From Halichondria panicea (Eukaryota; Porifera; Demospongiae; Suberitida; Halichondriidae): a DNA stretch of 64,000 nt. The notes beneath the pieces are model-generated. The model ran no database searches. It had not been told where the DNA came from and saw only the letters and a program-made list of their open reading frames with translations. The position numbers and the translations under genes are program-made. The first letter of the stretch is position 1, and each line of letters opens with the position of its first letter. The stretch lies in the NCBI RefSeq assembly GCF_963675165.1, contig NC_087389.1:3904830-3968829 (forward strand). The letters are read 5' to 3'. Below, one piece after another: positions 1-11,000 of the stretch.

Positions 1-453
1 CTACAAAGTCTCTTTTCCTCAACATCAAGGTACTGGTGGTCATACTTTGTACGCTGCCTGTCACCTCCTGGTAAGCTGATCAATCTTTTAGTGGCCTGAA
101 AAGAAAAGAATCAAGACTGTCGTCAGATCAAGCAAAGGAACAAACGTTTATCATCACTTACACTTCTACATTTACACAGAGTAGACTAGACATGATTGCA
201 TTGACATTTGACATACCTTAAGAAGAGTTGGCTAGAGTTTGCCATCCCAGGCGAATTGAGCTTCTGGTCATAAACATTCTTGACTTGCTGATGTTGTATA
301 TACTGTCAGTACTGTGCACCATCTAGAAAACAGTGGGCGTTGCCGACAAAAGGGGCGTGACTTCCAGGAAGTGGGCGTGGTTTAAATTTTGCGGCGCGCT
401 TCGCCATTCACTGAATCCTAGGATCGCCCCTGCAATCCATTATGCTTGGTTAA

Positions 454-606
454 CGTTTCAGGTTACTGGGTGGAGGCTGGGCTTTGGGTAACTTCAGTCA
501 TACTATGCCAGTATCTAGATAGTGGCACAGTTCACCATTTGACCTGTGCCATATGGCAGATATTGGCACAGTGTTTCCTTTGATCTGCCCGCTCAAAATG
601 CAACAA
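454..606 (+). repeat. Dispersed repeat, copy 1 (inverted copy at 3599-3757)
   Basis: About 150 bp here match the reverse complement of 3599-3757 with a few substitutions and small indels. Both contain a segment pairing a 'ggcagatattggcacag'-type motif with its complement, so the repeat can partly fold on itself. It lies just upstream of the first glycosyltransferase gene. The rest of 1-700 shows no coding region that I can support. A 17-bp direct repeat (ggtatgtatttcctgtc) occurs at about 618 and 678. Confidence 0.75.
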
Positions 607-727
607 AAACCACTTTTGGTATGTATTTCCTGTCTTGGTTTATACAATACTTGTGGTAAGGTAATACTATAGCTAGTGGTATGTATTTCCTGTCACACTT
701 GGATCTTGGGTGACTGCCAGATTTAGA

Positions 728-1648
728 ATGTATAGGAAGTTTGCTGTGTTGCTACTAGCTTCAACCATACATACTACAGCTGTATGGTACCTAGCCAAAT
801 TATCTTTTGAAACCCAATGTGAGCATCTGGATCACAAGCAATGGAGCCAACCAACAGATGCCACAGCTGTATCCAATGACTTACCTGAAACAGCTAATAT
901 TCCAAATAATGTACTACTCGTGATGGTCATTTCAACACCCGAGAACAGAGCTAGGAGAGATGTGATTAGGAAGACTTGGGTGGGTAGCTATGTCGAACAT
1001 AAAAAGAAGTTTGCAGTCAAATTTGTTATAGGAGCCCTTGATCTAAATGTTAATGAAACAGAGTCGCTGATTTCAGAGAATAAGACGTTTGGCGATGTAT
1101 TACTTTTGACCGATCACCTGGATTCATACAAGAATCTCACCAGGAAAGTTTTACATACCTTTGTGTGGGTAGACAAGAACACAAACTACTCCTTTGTACT
1201 GAAACTTGACGACGACTCATTCCCTAAGTTGGATCAGATTGAATTGGAATTGAAAAAAAGAACTAACCGAAAACCTCTCTACTGGGGTTTGGTTGCATCA
1301 CGAGGTACCCCAATGAAAGAAGGGCCGTGGGCGGAACCACATTGGAACTTGTGTGACACTTATCTGCCGTATGCATTGGGAGGGGGTTATGTATTATCTA
1401 AAGACCTTATACACAGAATTGCTATCAATGCTCACGGTCTTACACTCTACAACAATGAAGATGTCTCAGTTGGAGCTTGGATCAGTCCATTCAACTTGGA
1501 AAGAAAAAATGACAAACGATTTCGTGCAGATATGCAAAAAAACTGGCATCACGATCAGTGCAAGGACTATCTTCTTGTTCATCATCTGTCTATTGAAGAT
1601 GCTAAGAAAACTCATGAAATAATGAAGAATAAAGGTGTTTTGTGTTAA
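728..1648 (+). CDS. B3GALT6-like beta-1,3-galactosyltransferase, GT31 family (copy 1)
   Basis: Single-exon gene of 306 codons. The protein is a type II membrane enzyme: a short cytoplasmic tail, a hydrophobic anchor in about the first 25 residues, then a Golgi-lumenal GT31 domain. Seen in order: the ENRARRDVIRKTW block, the metal-binding DxD motif as LDDDSF, LYWG, a [14 protein letters not shown] loop, NEDVSVGAW and a C-terminal GVLC. This block order matches B3GALT6, the enzyme that adds the second galactose of the glycosaminoglycan linker. The acceptor used here is not shown by sequence. Reading upstream of 728 stays open, but the ATG used by the other copies is replaced by GTG at 710, so the ATG at 728 is the first usable start. 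Its 3' flank resembles that of the copy at 54413, but the upstream TATA box of the minus-strand copies is not seen. Confidence 0.85.
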   Translation: MYRKFAVLLLASTIHTTAVWYLAKLSFETQCEHLDHKQWSQPTDATAVSNDLPETANIPNNVLLVMVISTPENRARRDVIRKTWVGSYVEHKKKFAVKFVIGALDLNVNETESLISENKTFGDVLLLTDHLDSYKNLTRKVLHTFVWVDKNTNYSFVLKLDDDSFPKLDQIELELKKRTNRKPLYWGLVASRGTPMKEGPWAEPHWNLCDTYLPYALGGGYVLSKDLIHRIAINAHGLTLYNNEDVSVGAWISPFNLERKNDKRFRADMQKNWHHDQCKDYLLVHHLSIEDAKKTHEIMKNKGVLC

Positions 1649-1735
1649 GGTTCTATTCCTTCTTATTTTATCATAATTATATGAGTGCAATCACCACCAT
1701 TGATTAGTAATATCAAGAGTTCACTAATATATACA

Positions 1736-2134
1736 CAGGGGCGTAGGCAGGAATTTGAGGAAGGGGGGGGCTGAGCTGTTCGCGCCAGAAACTACTTGGC
1801 GCGGAGCGCCGAAAATTCCGGTGACCAGGAGCCACACCCCCTAATTAATGACTCATTGCGCATGTGCAAGAAATAGCCACACCTTGCTTCAATTAATAAT
1901 ACTGCTAAAGCTAGCTAGCTAGCCGTAGCTAGCTAGCTTAGTTCTGTTGCACTAAAGAATCAAAGTTACTAGTATAGTATAGCTAGCTCTTGGACATGCT
2001 GTTTGTCTGCCACTAATCTATACCAGTAATTCCCAGGCTGAAGACTCATCAGAGAAGGTGGGGCTCTTAGTGTAGTTTTTGCAGAGAAAGGGGGGGCTCC
2101 AGCCCCCAAAGCCCTCCCCCTCCCTACGCCCCTG
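1736..2134. mobile_element. MITE with CAGGGGCGTAG ends and ATACA target duplication
   Basis: The element starts with CAGGGGCGTAGG and ends with CCTACGCCCCTG, forming terminal inverted repeats. It is flanked directly by the 5-bp repeat ATACA at 1731-1735 and 2135-2139. Length is 399 bp and no transposase is encoded. It inserted 87 bp after the stop codon of glycosyltransferase copy 1. Confidence 0.85.
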
Positions 2135-5054
2135 ATACAGGTGAATGTCAACAGATTGCTGTATTGAATTTAAGCGAAAAGCCACTGACTGTCGTGGTTA
2201 AAAGATCATTGTTCGTTTGGATCGTGATCTAAATCACTTTCACAAATATTGTGGGCCATTGCGGAGCTCTAAAACATGGTGTGTGTTTATAGATGTAATC
2301 CATTGAACTGTTGTACGAGACTACACGTATAATATCCTCACGATTTAGTGTCTCTTATACATTGACTTCGAATACAATAATTCTCATTTTGTAAGACGGT
2401 GCCTGTGAAGTATTGGACTATCAGGTGGAGAGCACCTCTTCTTCCGAGGGGGAGGAAGATGAATAGGAGGCAGTGAGGAAGCAGCAGGCCATGTGTGCGT
2501 GTTTGTATCTTTGTAAAATTTATCACCTATGGGGGGGGGGGGTTCTGATTTCCAGGTGTCACGACTAAAGAATCATTCTAATGTCCTGATAGCCTACCAA
2601 CATATACAATTATAAGCTTATATGGTAGCTGTACACTAGTTGCAGTATACTTCACAGTTGCTCTCAGACAGGGAACAAAGTTGCGAGCTGGACGAACTGA
2701 ACAAGGTACTGTGTGTTTGTAATTAATTTGAGAGAACGGTTTTTTTTCCATATATAGTACATTATGCCACCCACCCACATAAATCTCGTACAACATAGTT
2801 GCACACACTGTTGATACATTATTTGCTATCAAATTCAAGCTGGCTGTTTCTTCTATCTGCTACCAGTTGTAAATGAATAAACTATGTTGTAATAAGTTCC
2901 ACAATAATTATTCTGTATGCACAATTTCAGCACAAATTATTCATGTGACGTGCATGTGTATACAGACAATTTCCCCTTACACAGTACCAATATCACCCCC
3001 ATGCACCACTGCATATATAAGTATCAAGGCGAATAACCAGTGGGAAGTGATTTGGTGTGTACAGTGATTGTTTGATAACAATTTGGGAAAGTCCTGGGCT
3101 GTTATACAGATTCCCTGAAGTCATACATGTATCATGCCTGTGTGTTTGAGGACACTGAGAATTTAAAAGCCGTGTGCCAAATAATAGCAAAAAGTTACTT
3201 TACATCTACTGTGCCCAGCCATCCATAGTCCAGCCATTCTGTTTGAACTTTACACACGGGGAAAACACTGGGAATTTCGCTGTTCATTTGGCTCATTCGG
3301 AGGTTTTCACTCATAAAACATTGTAGTAATAATTATTATGTTAAGTAAGTGGTGCCAGTGGGGGGGGGGCGGTGCAATGGGTCCGGATGGCAAATTTTGG
3401 TACTTGGGGTGCAACCAAGGCGTATACAGCCCTTGGTGCAACCGACCTAATATGTATCTAGTGCGCCTGCGTGGTAGAAGTACATGCATGGAGGACTGTT
3501 GGGGTGCACGTAGGGTTATTATAAAGACACACAGTACACTGATTTAAGTACAAACAAACTCATAAGTATATAAAATTTGTGACCTAATCCTAACTAAATT
3601 TGTTGCAATTTGAGTGGGCAGATCAAAGGAAACACTGTGCCAATATCTGCCATAATTATGGCACAGGTCAAGCCTTGAACTGTGCCACTATCTAGATACT
3701 GGCATAGTACGGCTGAAGTTACCTGAAGCCCACCCTCAACCCAGTAACCTGAAACAGTCCCTTTTATAGTATAACGTTTTTCATGCGTCTGGTGCATTCC
3801 ACAAGCCACCACAAGTAGTTGAAACTAGTTGTCCTATACAAGGAGTGATGTGTACACAGAAAGGAATGCACAAGGAATGCAACAAATCAGTTGTTACACA
3901 ACTCACTCGTGCACACATTGGATATATTGGATGATGGAAATATAAACTACCTTGAAGGGGGAGGCACATTGCTCTGTTTGTGGTGGCTATTGTTTGTTTT
4001 ATTTTGTTGATTTTACCGTATACGATTCTGCTAATATTCTTCAAATTCTTTCAAGCTTGCTCTGATAAGAAACTGATGTCATGATTGATGCATACGCTGG
4101 TCCTTATAAGGACAATCTTCGATTTTTAGTAGTTATTTTCATCCATATTCAAGTACACCCCAATTCGTTCGTGTGTTTCCTGCATTAGGAGGAGGTTTAC
4201 TGAAGATGAAGTCAACAGAGGAAACGATGAAGACTTATTATTTGATGATCGATATGAAGCCGTTGTTGAGTCTGATGAGGATGAACTCAAAGACACTGTT
4301 GGTTGAACATGAAGTAGATAGTCTTTGCAACATATCACACTGAGCACAGCTCTAGTTCATATATACAGGCAATGCCGGCTATTTGGTTTGGCACGGATTG
4401 CCGAAAATTATACCCACTATACGGTATACTTTTTGACCGAAACAAAACGTTTAGTTTAGTTTAGTTTTGTAGAAATGATGTAGCACTACACTGGAAACTA
4501 CTCTCTTCACTGCGCTCTGGAGACTGGTAAGCTGCCGTGTTGAGAGTTGTCCTGTTGGAATGCAATTAGAACAAACCACAAAATGCGTAATGCGTGGGTG
4601 ATATTGCTTCAGCCTCGAGAACAGACCGCCAGTGTGGTACTTATACTCGAGTCCGATAATATATTTTGTGCAGTAATAGTTAGCGCGTGGGCGGTGGCAC
4701 ATGACTATTTGTGACGTTTTCATTCTTGTGGGAGCGTGAAATTCTTCACGCACTGGGATAACTAGCGGGAGTCGTTGTCAGTCTAATGCACTACAACTAA
4801 ATGCCAGTTAATCAACTGAAACGTTTTCATTTTTCATTCAGGACAATACAGAATTGGGGGGAATATAATTATGTCCACATAGCATCCAACTATTGAGATT
4901 CCCCCAAAGTATTATACTAGCACAAAGCTCACAAAGTTAGACAAATTCAATGCAAAATGTGCAATTGTCTCAAAAACAGACTGATATAATCATGTGAGAA
5001 TTAGATACTAGCTAATTGCACAATGCAGAATGTATATCGGATATTCAATAAATG
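2135..5054. other. Intergenic region, no gene recognised
   Basis: Between the MITE and the 3' end of GMPPB I see only repeats and short, unsupported open frames. There is a run of 12 G at 2531-2542, a run of 10 G near 3360, and the inverted copy of the 454-606 repeat at 3599-3757. An acidic open stretch lies at about 4195-4305 on the plus strand (FTEDEVNRGNDEDLLFDD-like), with no recognisable domain and no start. Nothing else is supported. Confidence 0.6.
2385..2500 (+). repeat. Dispersed repeat with possible coding remnant (inverted copy at 48530-48650)
   Basis: This stretch matches the reverse complement of about 48530-48650. One frame reads a serine/glutamate-rich string (VESTSSSEGEEDE) in both copies. 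It may be an exon relic of a mobile-element protein, but no family can be named. The downstream frame is closed by stops in this copy. Confidence 0.5.
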
Positions 5055-8000
5055 TCACATGATAATTTGTGGTTCTGGCACCGAGGTACCAATGTTCTTG
5101 TGTGGGAGTATGCGGCCACCGTTAATGTACAACTCATCTTGAATGATAACATCTTCCCCGAGCACAGAAATGTTCTCCATCCTCACCTATACAGGAAAAA
5201 CACCAGATAATGATGGCATTGATCGACCATGATGGTTGCTAAAAAGGATGCCAAAGTTTATGAATGGCTGCTGTTCTCCATGATCCAAAACAGTGCATGC
5301 TACAAACTATTCTGAAAAGGCTGGTATATACACTGCACCGTATAACTGGAAAATTTGGCGAATGAGCCATTTGAACTGACTTGGCGGTTTCTTAATATGG
5401 CATGGGTACTACAGCAATGATTGCATCCACCGGAAAACTTTAATTTGGCGATAAATATTGTGTAAAATTCGCCACATTTTCTAGTTATACGGTAACTCAA
5501 GATTGAAGCATCCACAAATTTAAATCCAAAAAATGTGACTAGAAGCCTATACATATACTTGCACTTCATTGATCATTGAGCAACTGTAGCAGTCTCCACC
5601 GACACACGCACGCACACAGCAGTCTCGACCGACACACGCGCACACGCACACGCACACGCACACATACACACACATTAACGTATACCTCACTGCACATGCA
5701 CACACCGAGACATAACAATTATAACCTTAAGAGGTACAGTGTAATAGCGAGAACACAGATTCAACTAGAGCACTAAAGTGCAAACCCTCGGCTGGTGACA
5801 TGATACTAAAGAAACCGGAGGAATGGTATAATTATAATGCAGTGCATGTAGCATGCCTATGACTAGCACAGCAACTCAAGAGCAATAAAACTAAACAACA
5901 ACGTACAACTGCATGAGACATGCACTGTGGACTGGGATCACAGCAAAGAAGCCTGGAGTCTTACACTAAGAGAAGTATGGCTCCTGCTAAGCTGGAGTAT
6001 AGGATCCAGAGTCAGTCAACAACCAGCCACAATTCTACTTTCTTGACCGTAGGCCTATTCAATTGTTCCTGGTACGGGATCACTTCAGCTGAAAATACGT
6101 AATGAACCTTGACTACGTATTTGCAGCTGAAGTGATCCCGTACCTTGACTCAAGGCCACGAGCAAGTTTAGCTTTTGCTCGCTTTTATTCGACAAAGGAG
6201 CTTAACATCAAAATCTTCTACTATTTAAAACAAGATACTGTTGTGTGAAGGCTATACATGCTGTAAACACAGTGCTGTGGTATCCAGGTGAGTAGAAAAT
6301 CCCATCACAAACAAACAAACAAACAAACAAACTAGAGCACTAAAGTGCAAACCCTCGGCTGGTGACATGATAATAAAGAAACCAGAAGAGTGATAATGCA
6401 GTACATGTAGCATGTATGAGCAACTCAAAAGCAATAAAACTAAACCAGACTGGAGGCATGCTGAAACTTTGAGTGTTAGTGGTACATGGTATGCATGTCA
6501 CATTAGACATGTACTGTGGACTAGACTGGGATCACAGCAAAGAAGCCTGGAGTGTTAGACTTAGAGAGGTATGGCTCCTGCCAGGCTGGAGTATAGGATC
6601 CAGAGTCAGCCAACAACCGGTTAACCAGTCACAATTTTAGCTTTCTACTATAATTATATCAATTGTTCCTGGTACGGATCACTTCAGCTGCAACTACGTA
6701 ATCAAGGCCACGTGAGAAGAAGTAGCTAGTTATATAGCTGCTTCAAGCTTCTTAGCTTTTGCTCGACAATGAAGCTTTAACATCAAAATCTGCCACTATT
6801 TAAACCAAGATATTGTTGTGTGAAGGCTATCCATGCTGTAAACGCAGTGCTGTGGCATCCAGGTGAGTAGAAAAGCCAATCACAAACAAACAAACAAACA
6901 AACAGACAGACTACTATACCTGTGGCCGCCCACGCGCGCCTCGGGTAACAAACCAACAGACTACTATACCCGTGGCCGCCCACGCGCGCCTCGGGTAATA
7001 ATGCATCTCAGTACTTACCCATTTCCCGACAGTTGATTTCCAGCCAATGATGCTGGACTGCACCCAGGCATGTGACTTGACGGTGGACCCACACAGCACT
7101 GTGGACTTTGACAAACACACTCCTGCAAATGCAACAGTTAGATCAACATGGTTAGAGTATAACGCTCTAAGGAACGTGCCTAGAAAAAACTAGTCTAAGA
7201 CTAGAACGTGGCCTATAAATCAGCCTGGAGGCTGGGGCTTTGCCAATAAGTTGAAGCCCCAAACCTGGTCTCAAATACAAGACTGCATGGGTTACATTGT
7301 TCAAAAGAATTCCTTGGCCACGATTCTAACACAACCCTACAGTCATGCCTACCATCTTCTATCACAACGTTTGGTCCAATGACCACACTCGGTCCGATTC
7401 GGCAGTCCTCACCAATCTTAGCAGTGGGGTGCTACAACAAGAAAACAGAGGAATAACCATGCATTGTATGCACACGTTCATTAAAGAAACACAAACTCTA
7501 TGCATGGGTACTACATTACAAATATGCCACACTCACTGAAACCCACGTATAAGATGTAACTCGCAAAAAGCACCATGCACCTGTACGATAGTCTGCGCAC
7601 AATACGTAAGTATGTACATGTACAGTACACAACTAAATAACACACGTACCACAAGAACATTTCCAACAAAATTATCTCCCTTCGATAACTTTGCTGGGTG
7701 ATTGTCCGCAAGATACGACAAGTACATCCCCACACCTGTGACAAAGTCTTTGGGCTGACCAATATCCATCCAGAAACCTGAAACCAGAGATAGTTAATCA
7801 TGTGATGGTCATGTGATTAGTAAGTCACCTTGTAAGCTATAGGTGAATAATTCTCCTTCTTTTGCCATGTACGGGAACACTTCTTTCTCAATCGACATGA
7901 ATCTAACCTGTAACCATAGCACAGACATAGATAACTAACTATACGTGCATGTTGGACAAAGAAGAGAGTGAATGAGTACATGCAGTCGGCCAAGAGTATA

Positions 8001-11000
8001 ACTAACTATACGTACATGTATGCCATGGACAGAGAAGAGTACATGGAGTCGGCCAGGATCATGATTGTCATACAAATACTGAGTATAGGTTTTAGCAAGT
8101 TGATAATGGAGGGCATACAAGAAACAACCTACAAGGGAGCTCAATCCGAACAAGAATCCTCTGAATAAGGAACGTATTAAAGTGTACTTTTACTTTATTC
8201 AGACGTTTGCTGTAGTATTTTAACCAGCAGGTTAAGCAACTAAAATGCAAAAGCAAGCATACTTATACATGCAGCACTGTAAATAAAACTGTGCTTCGGG
8301 GCGTAGCAGCAGGAGGCATATGGCAAACATGTTCGTGTGCCCGTCTATTCCAGCTCTACATTGTAACTGCTCGGCGGTTGCAATAAAATACAAGCACATG
8401 TAAGAGCTTAATTCTAGCCACATTTTCATTAGCAGATTTGCAAACTAAAGGTTTCTCGAGTTATGGCTAGTTTTACTTACAGTGAGGCTGTTGCTGTCTT
8501 TTCAGAATTAACATCATCTTTTCGCACTATGAGTTAGCTTCCATTAATCATTAAGGTGAATCTACGAGAGTACGAAAACAGCTGCAAAGTCACTATGAGA
8601 AAGCAGCAGCCACTACTGAACCTTGACCTCTTTGCACATCCACCTGTTTTTTTTTTTATCTTCGCACATTTACCCCTTTTCTCAGTATTATGCTCATGCT
8701 ATAGAGATCCACCCTTTTCTACAAATTTACAATTAATCACCTCTTCCTCTAACAATAATAATACTTGGTGAGCGAAACAAATAAGCCAGAACAAAATATG
8801 CCAGAGACAGTTAGCACCGCGATGCTTAAACACTCGTTATAGTTAAGAAACAAGCAGACAGACAAGCAATAGTTATGTTACTGACTCTAAAACAAACCTC
8901 AATCCTCTTTAGAACTGATGGGTTAAAGATGTACATGCCTGCGTTGATCTTGTTCGACACAAATACTTTTGGTTTCTCCATAAATCTCTGTATCTGTCCA
9001 CTTTCCTCATTGTACACCACAACCCCGTATTTGGACGGCTCTTCCACCCGAGTCACCTGACATAGGAGAGGAGGTTTTTTTTTACATGTACACACTAAGA
9101 ACTTGAATGATCAAAAGTATTGTAAGGTAGTATTGTAAGGTGGTCTCTAAAGTGGTACTTGTACGTTATGTATGCTATCAGCAATCAGCTATGCATGTAG
9201 TAGCCTCGATTCCAGGCCGCAAAGAGAAAGGCGCCTTTCTCTTTGCGGCCTGGAATCGAGGCTATACATGTAGCTATTATAACTATGATACGGTGTATAT
9301 AACTGAGCTCAGAAAACTGCTGAGCGTATCTGTATGGAGGCCTGGTCAAAATTAATAAGTTATTGAACTGACCACAATGGTTCCTTCTTTCCCGTGAGCT
9401 TTGTGCGCCTCTAGCATCTTGGTGAAGGGGTAGTTGCAGATTACGTCACTGTTGAGGACAAAGAAAGGGGAGGAGTCAGCATCCAATATGTCCCGGGCAA
9501 GGGCAAGGGGACCGGCTGAAGGGGACATGAAAGATGTGTCAAATTATTTATGGTCCATACAAAGTAAGGAATGGCCACTTTTATGGGGTATACATGTACT
9601 ACTCTAGCCTCGTTCCCAGGCCGATTTTTCTTTAATAGAACGAAGTTGAAAAATACGGCCTGGTTGATTGTATCTGGGCGTGATTCTCTTTTACCCCGTA
9701 TAAGTTTAATACCATAATTTACATGTAGCTCTGTGTATATGTATGCGCTCGAGTACTAAAATCTAGCCATCGATTATATAGCTAGCTGGCTATGGCAAGT
9801 TAAGTTGTGCAAAAAGGTCTTACTCTCATGGCAGAACAGACCCATGCTCTCCAGCTCTGTCGGAAGGAAGAAACGTCTTTGTCTGGTTTTCAACATGGTC
9901 TCTTTGCTATCAATTACTGTACTTTGCAATGGACTACAAGCTAATAGGTACGACCACACTGCCGACCCTTGTCGACAGGTGTGTTGATTTTGCAAAATCT
10001 CTATGCTTTTGTTTTTTGGTTCCTACAACCACGCCCAGACACAATCAATACCAGGCCTACTTGGTAACCTAGCATTATTTAGAGACAACTCGGCCTGGGA
10101 ACGAGGCTAATACTACTCCTACTAGAAACAGTTTTATTGATATCAAAGCAGAGAGAAATAGAGCAAACGTACCTGTTCCTAGTGGTTCTTGCTCATGAGA
10201 AAGCGTGATTGAGATTCCCAACTACATGTATAATTATATACGTAGATTATAGCATCAACATCACTTGGTTAGGCAAAACAGCACTAGCTGATATAAACTA
10301 GAGCACTGAAGTGCTAACCCTCGGCTGTTGATGTGAATCTATAAAAACCTGAGGAGTGTTACACAATAAATACTGATGTGTACGTATGAGCATGGGGAAG
10401 CTGGCTAGTAAGCAGCAAGCATTAACATTAAAAGCATGCTAAAATCGTTGAGAACTGAGTTTTAGTGGTGCAGGAGACATGCATTGTGGACTAGGATCAC
10501 ATCAAAGTCAGCAAAGAAACCTGGAGTCTTATGGCTCCTGATATCTACGTTCCGGAGCTAAAGAAGTAACAAACCACAATTCTAGCTTTCTAATTTTAGC
10601 GACCCTGTTCCATTGTTCCTGCACGGTTAAAGGATCACTTCAGCTAAAAACACGCACCTCAATTAAAGGCCGCATGTCGTTAGCTAGCCATGCAGCCAAC
10701 GTACAAGTTCAAGTTTTTTAGCTTTTATTCGACAACAAAGCTTTAACACCGACATTAAAACTAATAACTTGTAATGAAGGCTATCCATGCTGTAAACGCA
10801 GAGCTCTGGCATCCAGGTGAGCAGGTTCAGATATTACAAACAAACAAAACCAACAGACTACACCCGCTGGCTGCGGCAAGGCCTCGGGTAATAATTATAG
10901 TGATATTGTAACACCCTCACCTTCTGTTCTTGCTCTTTCATCTCCTTCTCTAAGAGCTCAGCCCGGTAGCTCACTGCCAGAATGACATGCTTTACTCCAG

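Noticed and set aside
4195-4305. Acidic plus-strand open stretch possibly the tail of a transposase
   Set aside because: No start, no recognisable domain, and surrounding frames are closed.
5576-5776. His/Thr-rich open frame over the CA microsatellite
   Set aside because: Translation of simple repeat, no coding support.
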